Below, piece by piece: positions 46,600 to 57,800 of a DNA stretch of 64,000 bases. This DNA comes from Aptenodytes patagonicus. Taxonomy: Eukaryota; Chordata; Aves; Sphenisciformes; Spheniscidae. The translations under genes were made by a program, and so were the position numbers. The stretch lies in the NCBI RefSeq assembly GCF_965638725.1, contig NC_134975.1:1128179-1192178 (forward strand), read 5' to 3'. How positions within the stretch are numbered: the first letter of the stretch is position 1; the number at the start of each line of letters is the position of its first letter. A model generated the notes under the pieces. That model did not search any database, was not told the origin of the DNA, and worked only from the letters and a program-made list of their open reading frames with translations.

Positions 46600-49500
46600 G
46601 GAGGAGCGTGATGCCACTGAGGACTTCACAGGCAGGCTGTACCCAAACTTTGCCAAAACTCATTATGTGCACAGCTTAATTATAGGCTGCCCGGAGTGGG
46701 AGGAGGGCTGGTAAATCCAGTATCCCAGTATTGCTCCACTCCTCACGTGCATGGCCCCTGGGGGGTGATTGAGGAGCACGGGGAAAGCTTCTCAGTGGGG
46801 TCTTTGCCCACCCAGAGCCCAGCGAGTCCATTAGAGATGCGAGCTGGTGCTCAGTGCCACAGCTTGGTCCCTCGGTGTGCCACATGTTCCCGCGCAACTG
46901 GTGCTAACTGGGAGCAACTTTCTGCTCCCCAGTTAATTGGAGGTAGTGACCTCTCCTTCCTCAGCTGCTCCCTCTGGAGGCTGTGCCCCCCCTTACGGCA
47001 CAGACCAGCCTTGGTTGAAGCCTCCAGGTCCTCCAGCAGCACAAAGAAACCCTGAGACATAACCACAAGCCAGGCTTCAGCATCAAGGCTGCTCAGGGAG
47101 TAGGTTTTGTGGACTGTCCCAGTGTGGTCTCACTCCTGAGGCAAGCCCAGAGCTGGTCCATCCCCACCCTGCGTGGGGCTGCCCTTCTCCAGGGAGCCTC
47201 CACAGCCCCGGGTAACGCCGAGGGGGAGCTCAGCCCATGCCTGGCGTGGTCACCAGGCTCTTCCCTGCCCACAGCAGGGCCAGCCCAGGCTCAATTCAGT
47301 GCATCCCAGTGGAAGATGTTCCCAGATGGTGGGTGTTTTGGCAGGAGAGACAGCTTTCCATGCTACCACAACCTGGGGGGGGACCCTGCTCCCACCGGTT
47401 CCCAGTCCTGGAGCGTGTCGTACATGCTGACGAGTACACCCAAAGGCATGGGAGTGATCAGACTGGAACAGGTCAGCGCCCATCCTGCCTCCAAGGGCAT
47501 CTTCAAGCTGCCTCGGAGCCGTGGCACAGCCTCTCAGTTTTCAAAGGGGCATCGCAATCGTCCCTGAGCCGATCTCCATCCACAACCCTCCGCTGCCCAG
47601 CTCAGCCGCTCATGGGGCTGCACTCAAAACCACACTGGGAAAATAACCCAGACCTAACTCACCATCCTTCTGGAGGTTGGTTTAAAAACTGCTATTTTCC
47701 CCTTCTGGTCTGGGGAGCGGTGCACCGAGGCGAGCAGGAAGGAACCTCCTCAACCCGTTTTGCTGCTGGAGGATGTTGGAGATGAAGTTCAGCTCTTCCA
47801 CACATCTCCCTGTCTCTTCCCAGCCACGGTCCCTCAAGGGCTGGCATGGGCTGACCTCAACTCATCCATCAGGGAGCATGGTTGTATTGTCCGCATCACC
47901 CTTCCTTGTCTTTCCAGGAAAATAATAAAGAGACCAACAGCGCGTGTTGGTGCTGCACCTGAGGGTCCGTCACAGGCACCAGCTGGTTTCTGGCTTCTCC
48001 TCACACGGTGACGTGGTTTCTCAGGAAGCCTCATCACAACCCTTGCCCAAAGCCCAAATGATTTATACCAGCCTCTTCTCCACCTCCTCGCCGGTGCACT
48101 GTAACAGACCCGGGAACGGCCCAGTACTGGCTGGTCCCTTGTGGTCCGTGTCCCTCTGGTTTGGCCGGGTGTTTGCCTGGGAAGACTCCCCAGCCGCAGG
48201 CTCCTGGAGCTTCTGTAAACAGCCCCGGGCTCTCCTGGGCTGCCTGCCCCAGCGGCTGCCAGACGGCCACGCTCCCGACGCTTTCATCGCCAGAAGCAGC
48301 AGGTCCGGGGCAGGGTTTCCCCACCGAGGAGGGGATCGCTCCCTGTGCATCTCCACCTCGGCAGGTGATAACTCATCTCCAGACACCACCTGAGCCAAGG
48401 GGAGGCAATTTCTAACCTCCACCAGCGGAGCGGGCAGCAACTGCCTGCAATTCATCCTGCCGACAGAGCAGCATTGCAACAGCCTTATTAGCTGGCGCAG
48501 GAGAGCGGCGTTTGGTGTAATAAGGACCAGGTTTGGCTTCTTTCTCACCCCTCAGTCATTTCCTACCCTCCACCCTGGGCTGGTGACCCTGCTGACCTGT
48601 CCTCCCTGAGAGCAGCCTTGGTTTTTCTGACATCTTTGTGTCGCTCTGTGCTGAGGCTGCTCTTTGAATCTATCAGCTGGCTCGTGCACAAGCCAACCTT
48701 TCCCCAACTCCAGGCTGTGCCTCAAGCCCTGCTGGAGGTGAGGAGCTCACATCAGAGGGGTTGGACGTTGGGTGGATGGCTGCAGGCATCATGCATCCGT
48801 CTTGCTCCTCTGAGATGCCCAGGAAGAGCAGAAGCTGCAGTGCCTGGAGATGAAGCGAGTCCCACAGCGCTCGATGAGGGAGCTGGATGCCCACCATGGA
48901 GAAGGATGGAGGTGGAGCCCACCTCTTCTTGCAGAAGGTTGCTTTCCCAGCCTCACCGTGGAAGATGATGCCTTTTGCCTTGGGCTTAACTGGGAGCATC
49001 AGCTCCACCAGCAAAGGCGTGGGAACAGCGTGTTTGTCCCCGTTTTCTCAGCCACGCTTTCCAGAAGCTGGTGGCCGGGTGTAAGCACTCCCCACCTGCC
49101 GTCCTCGCACACCCCCATGGTCCAGCACGTCTTGTTGCCACCTCTACCTTCCAGCAGTGCTGGACCTGCAGGCACCAAAGCCCTCCGAGCTCCTGGGGAC
49201 AACCTGCTTCTCCTCGCCCAGTCTCATGGTTTGCAGGTCCAGGGACAAGAGCAGGTAGGTGTGCGCTGGGCCACGGTCCAGAGTCAGTCACTGGCGACAG
49301 AAGGACAGCATCACCGGCTGTCACCGAACCCCGTGACCCCATTCAGGGCGCTCGCCCATGATGGGTGTTGCAGGAGGGCGGTGAGTCAAGCGCCCCGGGG
49401 CTGGCTCCACGGCGCTCTTGCATTAGAGCCGAGGAGACAGGAATTTCCCACGCGCTGAGCCCGTGGCAGCCAGCCCCGACCCCGGCCCCGGGGATGCAGG

Positions 49501-51607
49501 AGGGGAAGCCGGGAGTCCGGGCAGCCACGCTTGCTCCTGTGCCCAACAATGCCGTTAGCTCTCGCCCCTTGCATTACACCCTCGTCCAGACCCCGGCTTT
49601 ACCCATGGTCTTGCTCGAGGAGGCAGGCATCCAGCCTCTTATTTTTCCACGGTCCAGTGTTTTCTACAAGCAGGGCTGCCCGACACCGAGCTTCATCCCC
49701 ATCCCCTCCTGCCGTCCTCCTCTCCACATCCCCCTAGACTCATTGCCCTTTTCCAGAATATTTTTCCAGGTTTTCCCTCACCCTTGGGACATCATGGGGC
49801 TTCTGCAGCTCCATGGGAATTGCTGGTGGGGCTGGACCTTCACGCTCGTGCTCCTAGGGGTAACACAGCTTGTGGAGGTTACCGGCTTGTGGGTTGTGGA
49901 GGTGCATGGACCGTGCCGAGCTCCCCAACGGGATGCTCTTCACAGCCTGCACCGGGAAAACCAGACAAGGGTTAACTTTTCCACTCAAGTGGAGATTTCT
50001 CCAGCCAAGCCAGCCGGCCGGACCAGCATCCCACCTGCAGCTGAGGAAGGGAAAGCCCCGAGACACATCCATCGACCCGGCCAGCCAACCTGCAGACTGA
50101 AGGTAATCTGCAGGCCCAGAAACATCTGGAAAATGTGCAACTCTGGTTTAACCCTTCCTTCCCCACACATGAGCTTTTTCGTTTCAGGGCTCCTTTGGTC
50201 CTTCAGGGCAAACATCCTGGGAAAGGTGACTGTGGGAGGTGTGGGCTGCCCGATTTGGGTCCAGATGCCAAGGAATTGCCATCGCCTCTCTGCTTTGCCC
50301 TGGCTTGCCTGGACACGCACGCTGCTGGGATCATGCATGGGGCTGGAGTTAGAAACCTGGGAGATGCCAGGTGTCAAAACCTGCTCCCCATCGAGCACAG
50401 CCACCCGCTCGCTGCCTTGCAGAGAACCAGAAAGCCAAGCTTTGCACTGGGGGGGACCCGGGGGTCCTGGGATGGATGTGGTGCTGCGAGCTGCAAGGAA
50501 CCCGCATCCCATCTCGTAGCTGGCTGCATCGCTTGAAACGTTATTTAGGTGTGATGGGGACTTTTATTTTAAGCAACCCATTCATCTGCATGGCGAGATT
50601 GAAAAGAGCAATTAATGCAGCGGTGCTCTGGTCCCTTGTAGCCCAGTCGTACTTGGGGCAAGGCTGGGGGGGGCTTTGGCTTGCGGCTCCGTGCTGTGGC
50701 TCCATGGTGTCCCGGCTGGGGCACAGACCTGCCAGGGGCTGCGAGCCTCCCCCGCGCTGGTACCCTGCAAATGTGGGAGCTTTTAGGGGCTGCGATCTCC
50801 CCTGAACCCCGTAGCTTCATCCAGGCCTGCTCAGAGTGTTGGGAAGGTCATTGCTAAAACTGCTCCGTGCGCGTACAGAGATGCTCTGGGGGGAGGGATG
50901 GGGGTCCTCACCCCTGGGGTCTGTCAGCTCTGCCTCCTTCAGAGACATCTCCCCCAAACCCCTGCTCGTAGCCCAGCAGCAACTGGTCATGGGTTGGGAA
51001 CGGCCAGAGCAGGTCACCATCTCCATCACAAGGCCACCACAGCTTCCTTCCATGACGGGTGCTGTCCTGCCTCCGCGCCATGGCTGTACGTGGCTATTCC
51101 TGCCCCCATCTATGTGGGGGAAACCGAGGCACGGAGAAGGCTGTGATTAGCTCAAGGTTTGGCAGCATGGGCTGGTTTAAGCCCCAACAGTACTGGGGGG
51201 GATCAAGATACTTTCCCCATGGCTGCTGGGGTCGTGCAGGTCCCAGAGGCGGGGACAGGGGACGCAGCCAGCACCTCCCATGGGACACACAGGACAGAAG
51301 GAAGGGCAAGTCCCCTCTAGGGCTGCCCCCAGGATCCGTGGGGCAGCACAGCAGCACGAGCCAGACCCTGAGCTCAGCCTGGGTGTCTGCATGCCGATGG
51401 AGACAGACGTGGTGTTCCCTGCTCATAGGGATGCTCTGGCTTGAGTCCCTCCAGGAGGAAGGGGCATCTTCCAGCCCGGCACCTCCAGGGCGGGCAGCGT
51501 CGGGGGGCAGCCAGGGCTCCTTCCTTCCCCCCTGGCCAGTGCAGGGAGCGAATCCAGGCTGCTGCACGGAGAAGAAAGGCGAGTGCAGCCTTGCATACAA
51601 AAATACC
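46600..51607. other. Intergenic region between ENDOU and RAPGEF3
   Basis: About 5 kb upstream of ENDOU and downstream of RAPGEF3, both on the minus strand. It is moderately GC-rich unique DNA. I find no exon chain, RNA gene or transposon. Confidence 0.5.
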
Positions 51608-51613
51608 TCTATT
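51608..51613 (-). terminator. RAPGEF3: Possible variant poly(A) signal of RAPGEF3
   Basis: The minus strand reads AATAGA, a weak variant hexamer, 240 nt after the stop codon and followed by GGTATTTTTGTATG. No canonical AATAAA is nearer than about 1.3 kb downstream, at about 50564. Confidence 0.3.
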
Positions 51614-51852
51614 GCTCACTCCGCTGTCCGTGGCCCTCGCCTGCCCGCAGCCCACATGGGCTCCCGGCTGCCTCGTGGTGCCGGACCTGGCACCTGCAGC
51701 CGGTGGCACGGCTGAGCAGAGGCTGCTCTCGGCTGGCTCCAGCACAGCCCCGTGCCCGGTGCTACCGGGAGCAGAGCCACAGGGCTGCCCCCGCCGCCGG
51801 CAGACAGGCTGCCGCATCCCTGCTCCGGGCCCCCTCCGTCCCTCCATCCCTG

Positions 51853-54800
51853 TCAGGACTCCAGGTCGTGGGAGAGCCGCAGCAGCTCCTTCTGGCTGTC
51901 GATGGCTTTCAGGTGCTGCAGGTATGCCCAGGTGGAAACGGGACTCCGCACGCTCAGGGACTGCTCCGAGCCTGCCAGGGAGAACTGAGATCAGGGCTGG
52001 GCTCCTGCCTCTGGCTGGGCTCACCAATTCCCCCTCCGGCTCAGCTTGCCAACCCTCTCCCTCAGCGTTGGCTCATCTCATGGATCCCTCTTCACTGCCT
52101 CTCGCCTGACTCACTGATCCGCTTCCACTGCTGCTGGCTCGGCTCATTGATCCCCTCCATCACCGCTAGCTCAGCTCATCGAACCTCTCTACCACCTCTG
52201 GCTTGGCTCGTGGATCCCTCTCTATCACCTCTTGCTCAGCTCATTGAAATCCCCTCCGTCGCCTCTCCCTCAGCTCATGGATCCCCCTCCATCGCCTCTC
52301 CCTCGGCTCATGGATCCCCTCCATCACCTCCAGGAACCCGCTGGAGCTGAAGGAGCAGGAGCAAGTGGGGACGGACTTGCTCCATGGGGCAAAGCGATGC
52401 GCCAGCCTGCAGCTGGAGTGCTTCAGACATGCTGGAAGCACTCCATGACCCTCTTCAGCACGAGGAGTTGCTGCTTGACTGGTGCCTCCAGCCAGCAGTG
52501 TGCGACCCATGGGTTTGCACCACTCAGGAGAGGGAGCTCAGCCTCCATCCCTGGGTACTCCGAGGCATCAACAGCATCCGGACCAGCTTTCACCCATTGT
52601 AGCCAGGCTGAGGCCCTCGGGACGTCCCCGTGGGATCCCCCCCACGAGGACGGTGGGTGCATGCTCCCCTGGGTTGGCCTCGTCCGGCCCCGCGTAGCCC
52701 CGAGGGGTAGGGGGGTCTCCCAGCGCAGGGGTGGGGGGCAGATGGGTGAGCCCCAGACATACACGTGGAGATCCTGACGGCCTTGGGGTCCTCCGGCCGG
52801 TGTGGGGAGCGATTTCGCAGCGGGGAGAGCGGAGCTGGGTGCGGACAGAGACCAGGAGCTCAGCCCCATCCCCAAAGGAGCGCTGGTCCCTGGCCCCGTC
52901 CTCGCCCCCAGCCGGGAGCACTCACCATGCGCGTCGCCCCGGCAGCGCTGCAGGACACGCACGGTCTTTGCCATCATGTGCTGTGGGCAATGCACAAAGG
53001 TCACTTGCTGTCACCTGGCCCCACTTTGCTCCCAGGCTGGTAAAACACAGTCCCCTCTGGCTTCAGCGGTGACTGCGGCTGCCCCGTGTCCCCCGCGAGG
53101 GGACGGCCAGGGGTCCTGGCTGCCGGGGGGGGGGGGGCTGCGCTAATGCCACGGGGATGCTCTCGATCTGCATCCCAGGGGATGGGGGGGACAGCAGGTC
53201 CCTCAAGGTGGGGATCCATGGGGAGCCAACCCGCCCCACTCACCATCTTCTCAAAGTTGATGAGGTTCTCGGCCAGCGTGCGATTGCCCTCGTGGATGAA
53301 CGTCATGTCTGGAGGGGGGGGAGGAATTCAGGGATCAGATTTGGCTTCCTGGACCCTGGGGAGGGCTGGATGAGTCCAAAGGGGTCCCTGCCAGCCCAGC
53401 CCAACCCATTCCCACCTGCACCCCCAGCAAAGGCCCCGCAGCTCCCGAGCCGAGGTACCCACCTTTGAGGAGGAGGGGCACGAAGGGGATGATGGGGGGG
53501 CTCAGCTTGGCGACAGCCAGGCGATAGACCCTGTGGTTCCACGAAGGGTCCTGGGTGTGGAGTGAGACCTCAGCGCAGGGCAGGCAGGGGACGCAGCCCT
53601 GGCTGCTGCCTGCCACGGGTGCAGGGAAGAAAGGGGGGGGCCAGCGCTTCCACGGCACCCCTGTGACCTTGCACCTTTTGGGAAGCAGGGGCAAACCCTG
53701 CCAGGAAGGGGGATACGGGGCGGGAAGGGGCTGCGCTCACCAGCATCCGCTCCAGCGCCGAGTGCAGCTTCCGGATCTTGTGGGGCAGCCTCTGCGCAGA
53801 GAGAGGGTCACCGGCACCGGCACCCCGGCTCTCCCACCCCCAGAGACTCCCCAGTTCCCTCGGCACCTCCTGCTCTCCACCCACCCCATTGCACCTCTGT
53901 GGGGGTCTGTAGCACCGCCTGCTTCAGGTGCTCGTGAGCAATAGGCTCGGAGCCCGTTGCCACTCCGGTACGGGGGATTTTGGCTCCCAGCTGGGTCTAA
54001 CCAGACCCAGGGGCTCATCCTGGCCCCCTGCCCGGTGGGAAACATGCTCCCTGCCCTTAGCAGCTCCCTTGCTCAGAGCTTATGGGTGCAGGGTCTGCCT
54101 GGACCCCAGCACCCAGGCCACCCTTGCTCCTTGCCCAAGCCAGGGGCCCCAGATCCATCACTGCAGACCTCGGAGGACCTCGCAGGGCTGGCAGCAGCCC
54201 GAAGGCGGTTACCTCCCAGGTCTTGGCCAGGCGGCTGACGGCCGTGTTGCTCACACCGAACATCACCGCAAAGAAGGAATTCAGGTTCTTCTGCTCCTTG
54301 AGGCTGCAGGCGAGGACAGAGTCAGGCGAGGAGGCCGTCACCGGCTCCGTCCCCGCAGGACTGGGACGCAGGCGGCGAGGCACTCACTGTGCGGCCAGCT
54401 TGATGAACTTGCGGAGGAGCTGGGCTCGCCTGCCCACCTCGGGGCAGAGGCACAGCTCCGTGGCCACCCAGTACTGCAGCTCGTTGAAGCGCCGCATGAC
54501 CCGTTCCAGGTTGGCCGTGGTCACGTCATGAAACTTCTGCGGCCCGACAATGTAGTGGATCATTTCCACCTGCAAAGCCCAGCGCGGCGGCTGAGGGGTA
54601 TCCCGAAAGCCACCCCAGAGCCATCTCCTGCCCTGGTCCAGGTGCTGGCCTTACCTGGTGGATGCTCTTGAAGAGGTTCCAGTCGTAGTCGGTGAGGTGG
54701 CTGGCCAGGTCCTTGGAGCTGATGAGGTCCAGGGTCTCTGAGGAGCCGATGTGGGGGCCCAGCTGCTCAGGGTGGGGGGTCTGTGCATGGGAGAGAGGAC

Positions 54801-57800
54801 GCCCGACCTCTCCTGCCATTAGCCGCCGTGGCAGGGAAGGCAACACCAGCCCCTTCCCCAGGATGGACACCCCCAACCCTGAGCTGCTATGGAGGCACCA
54901 CAGCCCCAAATCCCGCTTGGGGGGCCAACCCGGTGTTGCCCATCCCCGAGACTCCCCCACCCTGCGCTCACCAGGCTGCCCAGCTCCTCCACGCTCACGG
55001 CGAAGAGCCTCTCGTTGAGCCCCAGTGCCGTGAACACCCCGACGGCGTCCAGCTGCAGCCCCACTTTATCTGCAGGAGAGAGGACGGTCAGTGCTGGGAC
55101 GAAGAAGGGGCCAGATCCTGGCTGGGCACGGGGTAATTGCCGCCATGGCACGGTGGCAGCCCACAGGAGAGACCCCGAGGATGTGGCATCCCCGGGAGAG
55201 CCCGCTCACCTCCGGCTGAATTCACCTTCACCAGGACGTGCTCCCCGTCCCGGCCGAGCCGGGGGGCGAGGGACCGCAGGATGTCCCGCACCGAGGCATT
55301 GATGGGCAGCACCGTGATCAGGCACGAGTGGTCCGGTCTGTAGATCTCGTAGGGCACTACGGCGGGGGGAAAAGGGCTTTAGTGTCCTGGCTGCCGGGGA
55401 GGGCACAGTCCCCACCATGCGTGGCCGTACCTTTGTCCTGGGCTCTTAAGGCACAGCTGCTGTTCAAAATCGCCTCCTCCTGGCTTGCGAGCCAGTTCAC
55501 CGAGCTCCGAGCCTGCGGCCAAGGTGGGAGAGAGCGAGGAGGATGCCTCCCCACCGGCCACCCCTCCTGCTGACGGTCCCCAGAGGGCAGGGGTGACCCA
55601 GCTCTCCACCCCCCGCTGCCCTGGCACCCCCCAGGGCCACCCCTACCTTGGGCTGGGGAGAAACACTGCCGTCTCCGTTCTCCAGCCTGCAGAGAGAGGA
55701 TAAAGGTGGTGTTAGAGCCCCACAGCCCACACCTTGCGCTGGAGACAGAACTGGGTCCTGCAGCTCCCAGGATCCAGGCCACCACCGAGCCCCCCGAACA
55801 TCCCTGCCCCACAGGGCACCGGGGGATCTCGGCGGTGTTTGACACCCTCCCTGTGGCTTGGAAACCCCCACGCTGGGGACAAGGTGGCCTGAGAGCTGCT
55901 GGCATCCCCCCAGTCTTGACAATCATTGCTTTGCTGGCCGAAAGCTCAGCCCCATGAAAAGTGCAATCCCTCTGCGCACGAGGGGTGCAGGATCTGGGGA
56001 CGTGAGCATCAGCAGTGGCATGGGGGGACAGAGCCAGGCTCCGTTTCAGACGGGGACACCCCTCCTTCCCCGGGGGACTCACGCTCGGGGCCGCCGGCGG
56101 TCCTGCGCTTGCTCCTGGACCAGCCCGCCCAGGCGGGGGTCCTGGCTTGCCAGGTCCGCGAGGTTCTGCGGGAGGAAGGTGCCTGGCGGTCAGCATGGGG
56201 TGTCTGTGGCCAGCCCCCCCACCCTAGGGACATCCCCCCCCACCCCCCGCTCCCGGTACCTGCAGCAGAGCCGTGGTGCTGCGGTCGCCCTGCAGCAGCC
56301 GCCCATAGAGCAGCACCCACTGGCTCACCAGCCGCAGGATCTTCCGGCGCTTGTGCAGGGAGTAGGTGGCCTTCTCCTGCTCCGAGCCCTCCAGCAGCTC
56401 CGCGCGGAAACTGGGACCAGTCAAGGGCACCAGCACGGGCGATGCAGGGCTGGGGAGCGGGCAGGGACCCCCGTACGTGTGCACCCAGGACAGGATGGGA
56501 GATGGGGATGTACCCTGTGCCCAAGAGCCTGGGGGATTTGGGGCTCCCCTGGCCAACCCCTGAGGTTCCAGCGGGGTGACAGGGACCAAGCTGAGCGTGC
56601 TGGTCCCTCGCAGGGGGGTGCATGGCGTAGGATGGAGACCGGTCCCCCCCCCAACTCCAACCGCAGAAGGATATTGGTGCAGCAGGGCTCTGCAGAGCTG
56701 CGAAGTCGGCATGAACACGGTGTAAGTCAGCAGGAAATCCCCCAGCAGGGTATCTGGAAGAGTCCAGGCCACCATCATTCACCCTTCACGGTGTCCAGCG
56801 GGTTGGGGACACGGTGATCACAGCCAGGCGGTGCAGCTGGCTGCGAAAGGGTCACCCGTGCCCTGCGTGGCGTTGGCCTGTGGTCTACCCCCACGGTGAC
56901 CGTGCTCATTGCGCGCCACTTTTTGCTCCTAAACACCACGGAAAGGGCTGGCAAGGTTGGCAGCCTTTGGGGGATGAAAGAAAATTAAAGGGTTGCACTA
57001 AAAGTGCAGCACTCGGCGGAGAGTTAACTCCAAGGCAGCCGCTGATGACGTCAGCTCGGCAGCTCTGATTTTTTACCCGCTGGGGACATCTCCTGGTTCC
57101 CGTCTCGCCCGGCTTTGCTCCTCTCCAAAGGCAGAGGGAGGTGGGACAGGAGGGAGGAGATGCTCCTGGCCCTGGATCTGCCTCCCTCTCCTGGCCTCAA
57201 TGGGGGATTTTAGGGTGAGAGGAGCAGCTTTTGGGGTTGAACACCGGGAAGAAGGCAGCCCCGCTCGGTACTGGTCCTCCTGCTGGCACCCCGTCCCCAG
57301 CCTCCTGCCCATCTCGGGGTGGTTCTGGGACGTGGTCCCTGGACCAGGGGGGTGACTTCCCACCTACCCACAGGGTCGTAGAGCGTGGCGTCGAGCCTCA
57401 TGAATTCCAGCAGATGCTCGAGGATCTTCTCCGGCGTTCCAGCCATCACCAAGTACCTGGTGGGCAGAGCACCGGGCACATCAGGGAAGGATGCGGCACC
57501 CCAGCTGTGGGCAGGACCACCACGCCGGGCCACCGGGCCACTCAACACAGCTGGTCAGCATGGCCTGGCATCCCTGTTACCCCTCCGGGGACACGGTCGT
57601 CCCAGCAGACTCCTCCAAGGGCAGCCAGAGAGCAGCAGAGAAGGCAGGGGGACAGGCAGCATCGGCTGGCAGCGCTGCCGGCACGGCTGCAAGGAGGGAT
57701 GGGGACAGGCTGCTGTCACCTGGTGCTCCGCGCTGTGGCTGGCTGGCTGCTGCCACCCTGCAGGTTCTTCTGCAGGACGAGCACCACCTTCCCGTGCTCC

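Noticed and set aside
56397-56675. Conventional GT donor and shifted AG acceptor for the RAPGEF3 intron ([11 protein letters not shown] reading)
   Set aside because: It also keeps the length, but uses a poor GTTGGA donor and an acceptor without a pyrimidine tract. The U12 sites are near-perfect and give a closer match to human HHF.
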